Positions 42,419 through 50,560 of a DNA stretch of 64,000 nt are shown here, one piece after another (within the stretch, counting starts at the first letter, position 1; every line of letters begins with the position of its first letter). Origin of the DNA: Flavobacterium ammonificans (GTDB lineage Bacteria > Bacteroidota > Bacteroidia > Flavobacteriales > Flavobacteriaceae). Below the pieces are notes generated by a model. That model did no database searches. It worked only from the letters and a program-made list of their open reading frames with translations, and was not told where the DNA came from. Where the stretch lies: contig NZ_AP025183.1 in NCBI RefSeq assembly GCF_020885975.1, positions 1,922,001 through 1,986,000 on the forward strand. The letters run 5' to 3'. The translations under genes were made by a program, and so were the position numbers.

Positions 42419-44103
42419 TGAATACTGCAACTAAAAACAGGCTGAAATCAGTAGGAATAACTATAGTACTACTATTGGTTTTAAATACCATTGGGAGTTT
42501 CTTTTTCTTTCGATTTGATTTAACCAAAGACAAAAGATATACACTCTCTCCTACTTCGTTACAAATTATTGAACAGGTTAAAAATCCGTTGTACATCAAA
42601 GTATATATGCAAGGAGAATTACCTGCTGAATTCAAACGATTGCAATTGGAAACGCGCCAAATGTTGGAAGAATTTCAAGGCTATAATTCCAAAATTGTAT
42701 TTGAATTCATCGATCCTTTGGAAGACGAAGCAACCAGCATGGACAATATCAAAGAATTGTACCGTAAAGGGCTTACGCCTATCAACATTTCAGTGGACGA
42801 CAAAGGAAAGCAGTCGCAAGCGATGGTATTTCCTTGGGCAATTGCAGTTTATGACAACAAAGAAGTCAACATTCCTCTATTGAAAAATATCATGGGCGCA
42901 TCGACTACCGATAAAGTAATCGGTTCGGTGCAACATCTGGAATATTCCATTGCCGATGCGCTGAATAAAATCACAAAAGAAAAACAAAAGAAAATCGCCA
43001 TTATCAAAGGAAACGGCGAATTGCACGAAGCCTATATTGCTAAGTTTTTGTTGCAAACCAAAGAGAGTTACCACATTGGACCGTTTACTTTGGATTCGGT
43101 AACCAAACAACCTGTCAATACGCTTGAGGCATTAAAAAAATACGATTTAGCCATTATTGCTAAACCGACAGAAGCTTTTTCTGAAAGCGAAAAACAAGTA
43201 TTGGATCAATACATTGTCAATGGAGGAAAAACCATTTGGTTAATGGAACAAGTTGTAGCCGAAATGGATAGTTTGTATAGTCCAACTGGTAGTGCAATGG
43301 CGTTTTCAAGAGACTTAAATCTGAATGATTTTTTCTTTAAATATGGCGTTCGAATTTATCCTGATTTAGTCAAAGACGAACAAGGAAGTCCTATAAAATT
43401 AGCTGCTGGCGAACAAGGAAGTGCCACTCAATTTCAAGAATTCAATTGGAAATTTGCACCTCAGGTTTATCCACAAAGCAAGCATCCCATTGTGAAAAAT
43501 TTGGGCGGAATTAAATTTGATTTTGCCAATGCCATTGATACCTTGAAAAACGGCATTAAGAAAACGGTTTTGTTACAATCTTCACTTTATTCGAAACGAA
43601 TTGGTACACCAACCGAAATCAACTTGAATAGCGTTAACGAGGAAACTACGCCTGCGGATTATTTGAATAAAGGCACTATTCCACTTGCGGTTCTTTTAGA
43701 GGGTAATTTCCATTCGATGTTTGAAAACAGAGTGTTGGCTTTTGACCAAACTAATTTTCAATCTAGTGGAAAAAGCGGTAAAATGATTGTCATTTCAGAT
43801 GGAGATGTGATAAAAAACCAATTGGATAAAAATTTGCTTCCTGTCGAATTGGGCTACGATCAACGCTCAGGAAATTTATACGACAACAAAGATTTTCTAA
43901 TGAATTGTGTCAATTATTTATTAGATGATACTGGACTTATTAACATTCGCTCCAAGGATTTAGATTTGCCTTTATTAGACAAAGAAAAGGTCTATGAAAA
44001 CTACACCTACATACAATTCCTAACTATCGGACTGCCAATAGTAATTTTAGCAGCTTTTGGCTTTCTATTTACTTTCCTCAGAAAAAGAAAATACAGCCGA
44101 TAG
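42418..44103 (+). CDS. gldG: Gliding-motility ABC transporter component GldG
   Basis: The 561-residue protein has one membrane helix at each end (about 10-28 and 535-555) and a large periplasmic domain between them with the D-L-T-K-D-K-R-Y-T-L motif near residue 34, typical of GldG/ABC_transp_aux proteins. It partners GldF in the gliding transporter. The start overlaps the gldF stop. Confidence 0.92.
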   Translation: MNTATKNRLKSVGITIVLLLVLNTIGSFFFFRFDLTKDKRYTLSPTSLQIIEQVKNPLYIKVYMQGELPAEFKRLQLETRQMLEEFQGYNSKIVFEFIDPLEDEATSMDNIKELYRKGLTPINISVDDKGKQSQAMVFPWAIAVYDNKEVNIPLLKNIMGASTTDKVIGSVQHLEYSIADALNKITKEKQKKIAIIKGNGELHEAYIAKFLLQTKESYHIGPFTLDSVTKQPVNTLEALKKYDLAIIAKPTEAFSESEKQVLDQYIVNGGKTIWLMEQVVAEMDSLYSPTGSAMAFSRDLNLNDFFFKYGVRIYPDLVKDEQGSPIKLAAGEQGSATQFQEFNWKFAPQVYPQSKHPIVKNLGGIKFDFANAIDTLKNGIKKTVLLQSSLYSKRIGTPTEINLNSVNEETTPADYLNKGTIPLAVLLEGNFHSMFENRVLAFDQTNFQSSGKSGKMIVISDGDVIKNQLDKNLLPVELGYDQRSGNLYDNKDFLMNCVNYLLDDTGLINIRSKDLDLPLLDKEKVYENYTYIQFLTIGLPIVILAAFGFLFTFLRKRKYSR

Positions 44104-44187
44104 ATGTTAATAAAAAATTTTCCATACTAAACTAGTTTACGATATATTTGTAAAAAAGTATATCCCAAAAAATATAAAATATAACAG

Positions 44188-45306
44188 ATGAAATTTATAG
44201 TATCGAGTTCGTACTTATTGAAACAATTACAAGTTCTAGGGAGCGTTATCAATAGTAACAATACCTTACCTATTTTAGATAATTTCCTATTTGAATTGAA
44301 CAACAATCTTTTGACTGTTTCAGCTTCTGATTTAGAGACTACTATGTCGGCTACTTTGGATATTGATTCTACCAGTCAAGGAAGTGTTGCTGTTCCTGCT
44401 AAATTGCTTTTGGAAATCCTAAAAACTTTTCCTGAACAACCCTTAACTTTCACAGTTGAAGAAAACAGTACTATCGAAATCAGTTCTAATTCTGGAAAAT
44501 ATGCATTGGCGTATGCTCCAGGCGAAGAATTCCCTAAATCAGTTAACTTAGACGAACCATCTGTAACTTTAGTTCCAGCTGATGTATTAGCAACTGCTAT
44601 TAGCAAAACTATTTTTGCTGCTGGAAACGATGATTTACGTCCCGTTATGTCAGGAGTGTTTTTCCAATTCTCTCCTCAGGGCTTGACTTTTGTGGCAACT
44701 GATGCTCATAAATTAGTAAAATATGCACGTACTGATGTTACCGCTTCTCAAGTAGCTGATTTCATCATGCCAAAGAAACCGTTGAACATCTTAAAGAGTA
44801 TTTTAGGTGCTTCAGATGCAGAAGTAAAAATTGAATACAACGATTCTAACGCGACTTTCTCATTTGACAATTATTTGTTGATGTGTCGTTTGATTGATGG
44901 AAAATATCCAAACTACGAAGCGGTTATTCCTAAAGAAAATCCAAACAAATTAATGATTGATCGTTCTCAATTCTTGAGTTCTGTTCGTCGTGTGGCGATT
45001 TTCTCTAACAAAACCACTCACCAAATTCGTTTGAAAATTGCAGGTGCTGAATTGAACGTTTCTGCAGAAGATATTGACTACTCTAACAAAGCAGAAGAAA
45101 GATTGACTTGTGATTATCAAGGAGACGATATGCAAATTGGGTTTAACTCTCGTTTCTTAACTGAAATGTTGACCAACTTACAATCGGATATGATTATGTT
45201 AGAAATGTCACTACCTAACCGTGCCGGAATCCTTACACCTGTTGATGGTTTAGAAGAAGGAGAAACCGTAACGATGTTAGTTATGCCAGTAATGTTGAAT
45301 GCCTAA
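44188..45306 (+). CDS. dnaN: DNA polymerase III beta subunit (sliding clamp)
   Basis: The 372-residue protein shows the three-domain clamp fold: N-terminal S-S-Y-L-L-K-Q-L near residue 6, the A-Y-A-P-G-E-E-F-P near 109 and the final M-L-V-M-P-V-M-L. It forms the ring that keeps Pol III on DNA. dnaN is away from dnaA here, as is common in Flavobacteria. A -7 box TATATTTG lies about 38 bases upstream. It ends at a strong terminator. Confidence 0.95.
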   Translation: MKFIVSSSYLLKQLQVLGSVINSNNTLPILDNFLFELNNNLLTVSASDLETTMSATLDIDSTSQGSVAVPAKLLLEILKTFPEQPLTFTVEENSTIEISSNSGKYALAYAPGEEFPKSVNLDEPSVTLVPADVLATAISKTIFAAGNDDLRPVMSGVFFQFSPQGLTFVATDAHKLVKYARTDVTASQVADFIMPKKPLNILKSILGASDAEVKIEYNDSNATFSFDNYLLMCRLIDGKYPNYEAVIPKENPNKLMIDRSQFLSSVRRVAIFSNKTTHQIRLKIAGAELNVSAEDIDYSNKAEERLTCDYQGDDMQIGFNSRFLTEMLTNLQSDMIMLEMSLPNRAGILTPVDGLEEGETVTMLVMPVMLNA

Positions 45307-45330
45307 AACAACCATTCAAAATTGAAATAA

Positions 45331-45366
45331 AAAAACCGCTATTCATAAAAGGATAGCGGTTTTTCT
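45331..45366. terminator. Bidirectional intrinsic terminator
   Basis: CCGCTAT / ATAGCGG stem with an A-run before and T-run after, between dnaN (+) and the convergent universal stress gene (-). Confidence 0.8.
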
Positions 45367-45379
45367 TTTTTACAAGAGA

Positions 45380-46213
45380 TTATTCCACAGGGATGGACAA
45401 AATAGGAATTTCAAAATCTGTTGTTAATTTTTTAGTCAAGCTTGGTTTGAAAAGTCCTTCAAAAAAACCTCTTTTATAGGGCAACATAATCAATAAGTCC
45501 ACTTCTTTGTACATTATAAAATCGGTAATTATTGCTTGGACATCATCGTCTTCAATTACAAAAAACTCAATAGGTTCTGATTTGTATTCTTCTTTCCATT
45601 CGGCAATAGTAGCTTTAGCAACATCGGAATCTGAGGTTTTAACATACAAACATTTCACCTTTGCTTTGGCTTTGTGTGCCAATTGTAAAACCAATTCTAA
45701 AGCTTTTTTATCTTTTGCTCTAAAACGTGTAGTAAATCCAATTGTATTGATATTTTGAAAGGGCGCATCAGACGGAACACAAAAGACAGGAATACCCGCA
45801 TCTGTAATTACTGAAGTAGCATTGGTTCCAATAAAAAAACTTTCCCAACCGGTCGCTCCCGAAGTTCCCATAACCACATAATCAATTGATTCTTCCTTGA
45901 TGGTTTCTTTTATATTGGAAACTAAATCACCTTGCTTGAGTCGATGAGACATTTTTATTTTATCAAGATGTTCCTTTTCAGCAATGGCTCTCAATTTAGG
46001 AATTTCGTCCTTAAACATTTCAAATTCACTCAACTCAATTGAATCATATATTGTAATATAATTTTCAGGGAAAAATTGGTTATCATAAATTGGCAACTCA
46101 AATGAGTGCAACAAAACCAGTTCGCCCTGAACCAATTTAGCCCACTTTAATGCATGAACAAAAGCATTATGTGAAGCTTCAGAAAAATCTGTTGGAAATA
46201 GAATCTTTTTCAT
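45380..46213 (-). CDS. Universal stress protein, tandem UspA domains
   Basis: The product has 277 residues from the ATG that gives the family N-terminus (M-K-K-I-L-F-P-T-D-F-S); the ORF extends 14 codons further upstream but that part does not resemble the family. Residues 1-145 form one UspA domain, with an ATP-binding-type V-V-M-G-T-S-G-A-T-G-W motif near 115, and 150-277 a second, degenerate one. Such proteins are made under starvation and stress. It is divergent from mnmE. Confidence 0.87.
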   Translation of the reverse strand: MKKILFPTDFSEASHNAFVHALKWAKLVQGELVLLHSFELPIYDNQFFPENYITIYDSIELSEFEMFKDEIPKLRAIAEKEHLDKIKMSHRLKQGDLVSNIKETIKEESIDYVVMGTSGATGWESFFIGTNATSVITDAGIPVFCVPSDAPFQNINTIGFTTRFRAKDKKALELVLQLAHKAKAKVKCLYVKTSDSDVAKATIAEWKEEYKSEPIEFFVIEDDDVQAIITDFIMYKEVDLLIMLPYKRGFFEGLFKPSLTKKLTTDFEIPILSIPVE

Positions 46214-46384
46214 TTTTATTAGATTAATGTATTTATCTACCTCTAAGTTAGTCATAATTCATATCACTCAATATGATAATTATCAGTTATTTACAATTAA
46301 GCAATAAATAAAATCACACAACCAACAATATGAAAATAGAGAGCTAGAGTTTTATTATCTTTGTGACTTAGAAGAATCGAAAAA

Positions 46385-47785
46385 ATGATACAAAACGACG
46401 CTATTGTAGCCTTAGCAACCCCTTCGGGGGCGGGAGCAATTTCAATAATTAGGGTTTCTGGTCAAGACGCCATTCAAATTGGTGCTAGTGTGTTTAAATC
46501 TATCAAAAACAAGGATTTAACCCAACAGAAAACCCATACCTTACATTTAGGTCATATTATTGATGAAGGAAAGACTTTAGACGAAGTTTTGATTTCTATT
46601 TTCAAAGGACCCAATTCCTACACAGGAGAAAACACGATTGAAATTTCCTGTCACGGATCTACTTATATTCAGCAACAAATTATTCAATTATTACTTCGGA
46701 AAGGATGTCGCATGGCTGATGCTGGTGAATTTACCTTACGAGCTTTCTTAAATGGAAAACTCGATTTATCCCAAGCCGAAGCCGTAGCTGATTTGATTTC
46801 GTCAGACAATGAAGCGTCCCACCAAATTGCGATGCAACAAATGCGTGGCGGATTCTCTAACGAAATTGCCAAATTGCGTGAAGAATTATTGAATTTTGCT
46901 TCGCTTATTGAATTGGAATTGGACTTTGCCGAGGAAGATGTAGAATTTGCTGACCGAACTCAATTTCATGAATTATTGAACCGAATCGAGTTTGTTCTCA
47001 AAAGATTGATTGACTCTTTTGCGGTAGGTAACGTCATAAAAAACGGGATTCCTGTGGCCATTGTGGGCGAACCCAATGTAGGAAAATCTACTTTGCTGAA
47101 TGCGTTGCTGAATGAAGAACGCGCTATTGTTTCGGACATTGCTGGAACCACGCGCGACACCGTTGAAGACGAATTGAATATTGGCGGTATTGGCTTTCGA
47201 TTTATCGACACGGCTGGAATTCGCGAAACGAAAGATGTGGTGGAAAGCATTGGAATCCAAAAAACATTTGAGAAAATTGAACAAGCGCAAGTCGTATTAT
47301 ATTTGTTTGAAAGTTTAAAGTTTAAAGTTTCAGGTTCTGAATATATTACTGAAATTGAAAAAGTTAAAAACAAATATCCGCTTAAACCTCTTGTAATTGT
47401 AATCAATAAATCGGATTTAATTTCAGCTGAAGAAACACAAAGTTTGCTTCAACAACTTGAAACATTAAACCTGAAACAAATTTTAATCTCAGCCAAACAA
47501 AAAACGGGCATTGACGAACTGAAAAACACCTTGCTTTCTTTTGTCAATACAGGTGCTTTGCGCAATAATGAAACGATTGTGACCAACACGCGTCATTATG
47601 ATTCGTTACTCAAAGCTTTGGACGAAATTCAAAAAGTAAAATTTGGATTGGAATCCAAATTATCCAGTGATTTAATGGCTTTGGACATTAAAGAAGCCTT
47701 GTATCATTTCGGATTGATCACAGGACAAGTAACTAACGATGAGTTACTTGGAAATATATTTGCCAATTTTTGTATCGGAAAGTAA
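46385..47785 (+). CDS. mnmE: tRNA modification GTPase MnmE (TrmE)
   Basis: The 466-residue protein has the folate-binding N-terminal domain, a helical domain and an inserted Ras-like G domain with G1 G-E-P-N-V-G-K-S-T near residue 228 and G3 D-T-A-G near 275. It ends with the conserved F-C-I-G-K whose Cys is needed for activity. With MnmG it builds the cmnm5U34 wobble modification in tRNA. The last codons serve as the left attachment site of the integrated element (see 47768-47785), yet the C-terminus is intact, so integration restores the gene. Inside the G domain a run of three G-T-T-T-A-A-A-like units (near 47313) looks like repeat-derived DNA in frame. A TATCTTTG box lies 21 bases upstream. 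Confidence 0.96.
   Translation: MIQNDAIVALATPSGAGAISIIRVSGQDAIQIGASVFKSIKNKDLTQQKTHTLHLGHIIDEGKTLDEVLISIFKGPNSYTGENTIEISCHGSTYIQQQIIQLLLRKGCRMADAGEFTLRAFLNGKLDLSQAEAVADLISSDNEASHQIAMQQMRGGFSNEIAKLREELLNFASLIELELDFAEEDVEFADRTQFHELLNRIEFVLKRLIDSFAVGNVIKNGIPVAIVGEPNVGKSTLLNALLNEERAIVSDIAGTTRDTVEDELNIGGIGFRFIDTAGIRETKDVVESIGIQKTFEKIEQAQVVLYLFESLKFKVSGSEYITEIEKVKNKYPLKPLVIVINKSDLISAEETQSLLQQLETLNLKQILISAKQKTGIDELKNTLLSFVNTGALRNNETIVTNTRHYDSLLKALDEIQKVKFGLESKLSSDLMALDIKEALYHFGLITGQVTNDELLGNIFANFCIGK
47768..47785 (+). repeat. attL: left attachment repeat in the last codons of mnmE
   Basis: TTTTGTATCGGAAAGTAA encodes F-C-I-G-K-stop of MnmE. It matches the right repeat at 16/18 positions. The SGI1 island of gammaproteobacteria uses the same codons of mnmE (trmE/thdF) as its 18-bp site, so the site type is known although the element is not related by its other genes. 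Confidence 0.85.
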
Positions 47786-47850
47786 TTATACTTCTTTTAT
47801 TTTCTAACTGCTTGTTTTTATTGATATTATAAAAATTTATTTTCTAATAT

Positions 47851-47963
47851 TTGTTGCCTTACTTCTTTTAATTAATTATTTTTGTTGCCATTATTGATAC
47901 AATAGACAATTTTTTGTTGCCTTTTTTAAAAGGCAACAAGAGTTAAAATTGGATGAGGCAACA
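47851..47963. repeat. Cluster of TTGTTGCC motifs (putative integrase arm sites)
   Basis: Exact TTGTTGCC occurs at 47851-47858, 47882-47889 and 47914-47921; its complement GGCAACAA is at 47932-47939, and GGCAACA at 47957-47963. The third and fourth form a hairpin with a T/A loop. The cluster lies between attL and the integrase start. Exact TTGTTGCC at 58504-58511 and TTGTTGGC at 58493-58500 sit at the right end. Position and repetition fit arm-type binding sites of a tyrosine integrase; some may also regulate the integrase gene. Confidence 0.65.
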
Positions 47964-47994
47964 CTAATTTTTTAAATAAATATATTATTACATT

Positions 47995-49107
47995 ATGAAA
48001 GTAACTTTGAGACAAAGAAAGAAGGGCAATAAGATTAGTTTGTATCTCGATTATTATAATAATGGAAAACGAGAATATGAGTATTTAAAACTATACTTAA
48101 TACCTGAACCTGAAAAGGGAAAGGGAAAGTTAACCAAAGCTCAGAAAGATGAAAATTCTAAAATGCTTTCTTTAGCCGAAAGCATTCGATCTAAAAGACA
48201 CTTAGAAATTCAAAATGGAATATATGGCTTTAACGACAAAGAGAAGTTAAAAGGCCAATTTATTATTTACATGGAAACTCTGGCTGAAAAAAGATTAGAA
48301 AGCAAAGGGAATTATGATAATTGGGATAGTACTATTAAGCATTTAAGAAAGCACGCTCCTAAAGATATCTTATTCTCTCAATTAGACAGCAAATTTGTAG
48401 AAAGCTTCAGAGACTATCTAAGTAAAACAGCAAGAACTCCATCTAATAAACCTTTAGCAGCCCATTCTGCTCAATCCTATTTTAACAAATTCAGAGCAGC
48501 ATTAAAACAAGCAGTGAAGAATGGTATTTTAAGAACTAATCCTTCAGAAAATGTTGACAGTTTGCCTCCTGGTGATACTGAAAGAGAATTTTTGACATAC
48601 GAAGAACTACAAAAAGTCGTGAAAGAAGAATGTGAAATACCAATAATGAAAACTGCATTTATTTTTGCATGCCTTTCTGGGTTACGGTGGTCTGATATAA
48701 ACAAATTGGTTTGGTCAGAAATCCAACATTCGAATGAAAGTGGATGGTACATTAGATTTAGACAAAAAAAAACTAAATCGACTGAAACATTACCAATATC
48801 AGAGCAAGCTTGTAAATTGTTAGGAAAAATAGGAGCCCCTGACGAGAGAGTCTTTAAAGGTTTAAAATATAGTGCATGGCATAATCTAAAATTACAACAA
48901 TGGATAATGAAAGCAGGTATTAGCAAAACAATTACGTTTCATTGCGCTCGTCACACTTATGCAACCTTGCAATTAACATTAGGAACCGATATATTTACTG
49001 TATCTAAATTATTAGGTCACAAAGACATACGAACTACACAAGTCTATGCAAAGATTATTGATGAAAGGAAAAGAGAAGCTGCTAATAAAATAAAATTAGA
49101 CTTGTAG
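47995..49107 (+). CDS. Tyrosine-type recombinase/integrase
   Basis: The 370-residue protein has the Bacteroidota layout: N-terminal arm-binding domain (about 1-80), SAM-like core-binding domain (about 85-190) and catalytic domain (195-360) with the full set Arg231 (G-L-R-W-S-D), His316 and Arg319 (T-F-H-C-A-R-H), His342 (L-G-H-K-D) and the nucleophile Tyr351 (Q-V-Y-A-K). It should cut and rejoin DNA between attP and the mnmE 3' end. It is the first gene inside attL and its promoter lies within the cluster of TTGTTGCC motifs, so it may bind its own promoter region. Confidence 0.93.
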   Translation: MKVTLRQRKKGNKISLYLDYYNNGKREYEYLKLYLIPEPEKGKGKLTKAQKDENSKMLSLAESIRSKRHLEIQNGIYGFNDKEKLKGQFIIYMETLAEKRLESKGNYDNWDSTIKHLRKHAPKDILFSQLDSKFVESFRDYLSKTARTPSNKPLAAHSAQSYFNKFRAALKQAVKNGILRTNPSENVDSLPPGDTEREFLTYEELQKVVKEECEIPIMKTAFIFACLSGLRWSDINKLVWSEIQHSNESGWYIRFRQKKTKSTETLPISEQACKLLGKIGAPDERVFKGLKYSAWHNLKLQQWIMKAGISKTITFHCARHTYATLQLTLGTDIFTVSKLLGHKDIRTTQVYAKIIDERKREAANKIKLDL

Positions 49108-49181
49108 TACAAATATGTATTAGAAGAAACAACAGTACATTATTTTAGCATTGATATATTTAAAAAAATTAAACTAGTAAA

Positions 49182-50030
49182 ATGGAAGAACACTTATTAA
49201 TAAATACTTTCATTGAAAAATTTAGCAGGCAAACTATCCTATCTGTTACTCCTTTTTCAAGTTTATATGATGAAATAATTTCAGACAGCTATAAGGTTCA
49301 ACAAGAAATAAAAGGTCAATTTGTGGCAATTGCCTCTGAAAAAAATATACATTATTTAAACTATGTTAAAGAACGCTTTATAGTTGAAATTTTAAATAAA
49401 ATTAGCATTCCAACAATAGACAAGTGGGCTGAGACTACTCATTTGAATACTTCAGATTTTCCTTTTTTAAAAAATGAAGAAGTTAAAAATTTGCTAGATA
49501 TATGGATAGAGCAACCTTTTTTGGACTTGGAAATACAAAATAAAGCACAAGAAATGCAAAAAGATTTTTATTTGTATGCCGTATTTATGGAGGTAACAAA
49601 AATTATTCGTCTCATTGATCAATTATTAAAAGCGCCAAATGACAACAAAAAAACTGATGTCATTACTTCTCAAACATTTAAATTAAAAGGAGACACACAA
49701 AAAAATATAAAAGATAAAGCAATCGACCTATATGATTCACTATTGAAAAATGAGTATTTAGTAAAGGATTGTAAAAAAGACTTTATTAAATTATTTACAG
49801 GACAACAGCCAGAGCACAAGATTGATTGGCAAGGTTTAAAAGGAGAATTAAAATTGTTCATCAATTTATTAATCGAAGAAAATAAAATTGATGACTGCAG
49901 ATCTAGCAAATGGATAATCACAGCAGCTAATTTTAGATTCTCAGATAAGGACTTTACCCCTGAAACTATTAATAGTACAAAAAAAGCCAAGCATGAACAC
50001 TATATAAAAACCATAGTTAATCGAATTTGA
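49182..50030 (+). CDS. Element-encoded protein, possibly RteC-like
   Basis: The 282-residue product is mostly helical. Its C-terminal part contains I-D-W-Q-G-L-K-G-E-L-K-L-F-I and S-S-K-W-I-I-T-A-A-N-F-R-F, which resembles the C-terminal winged-helix-like part of RteC-type regulators of Bacteroidota conjugative elements; the similarity is weak and read by eye. The gene lies 74 bases after the integrase gene in an order (integrase, this protein, HTH, primase) seen in Bacteroidota elements. A regulatory role is inference. Confidence 0.55.
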   Translation: MEEHLLINTFIEKFSRQTILSVTPFSSLYDEIISDSYKVQQEIKGQFVAIASEKNIHYLNYVKERFIVEILNKISIPTIDKWAETTHLNTSDFPFLKNEEVKNLLDIWIEQPFLDLEIQNKAQEMQKDFYLYAVFMEVTKIIRLIDQLLKAPNDNKKTDVITSQTFKLKGDTQKNIKDKAIDLYDSLLKNEYLVKDCKKDFIKLFTGQQPEHKIDWQGLKGELKLFINLLIEENKIDDCRSSKWIITAANFRFSDKDFTPETINSTKKAKHEHYIKTIVNRI

Positions 50031-50132
50031 TTACTACTCCGCATCAATTACTTTTTTTTATTATTTTTAAAGCACGCTTTCTTTCGCCTAGCCAACAACA
50101 GTCGATTCAAATAAAATTACTACTCCGCCTCC

Positions 50133-50165
50133 ACTCCGCCCCTAAAAGGCGGAGTTCTTTTTTAC
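50133..50165 (+). terminator. Intrinsic terminator upstream of the HTH gene
   Basis: ACTCCGCC / GGCGGAGT stem with a 7-base loop and a T-run. The repeat ATTACTACTCCGC occurs exactly twice nearby, at 50030-50042 and 50116-50128, with a partial third copy forming the left arm of the hairpin. Confidence 0.7.
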
Positions 50166-50255
50166 TCTTTATCACATATATCTTTGTCACGTGTTTGAGA
50201 GTTAAAAGTCTCTCTTTCAAGCACAAAAGAGACTATAATTTTAAAAATAAAATCA

Positions 50256-50555
50256 ATGGAAAATACAACCATTATTAAAAAACTGGAAAACATTGAGACG
50301 ATGTTGCAACAACAAACTCTTCTGCATAAAGATGTGCTTAGCCTAAATGAATCATGTGCATACTTAGAAATAAGTCCGTCTCATATGTACAAATTAACAA
50401 GCCAAAAGCGAATTCCTCATTTCTGTCCACAAGGTAAAAAACTCTATTTCAAACGAGAAGAATTAGATCTATGGCTTCAAAGTAATCGTCAAGATAGTTG
50501 TGATGAAGTTGAAGCTAGGGCTGCAAATTATTTACTAAAACACAAAAGAGTATAG
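50256..50555 (+). CDS. Helix-turn-helix (excisionase-like, MerR superfamily) DNA-binding protein
   Basis: The 99-residue protein has a coiled-coil-like N-terminus (1-25) and a winged-helix DNA-binding domain, L-S-L-N-E-S-C-A-Y-L-E-I-S near residues 30-42 to L-Y-F-K-R-E-E-L-D-L-W-L near 68-79. This is the excisionase family pattern found in Bacteroidota integrative elements, where it acts with the integrase in excision or as a regulator. A TATCTTTG box lies at 50179-50186 and a hairpin at 50207-50234 (AGTCTCT...AGAGACT) lies between it and the start, a possible operator or leader structure. It is 5 bases before the primase-like gene. Confidence 0.85.
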   Translation: MENTTIIKKLENIETMLQQQTLLHKDVLSLNESCAYLEISPSHMYKLTSQKRIPHFCPQGKKLYFKREELDLWLQSNRQDSCDEVEARAANYLLKHKRV

Positions 50556-50560
50556 TAACA

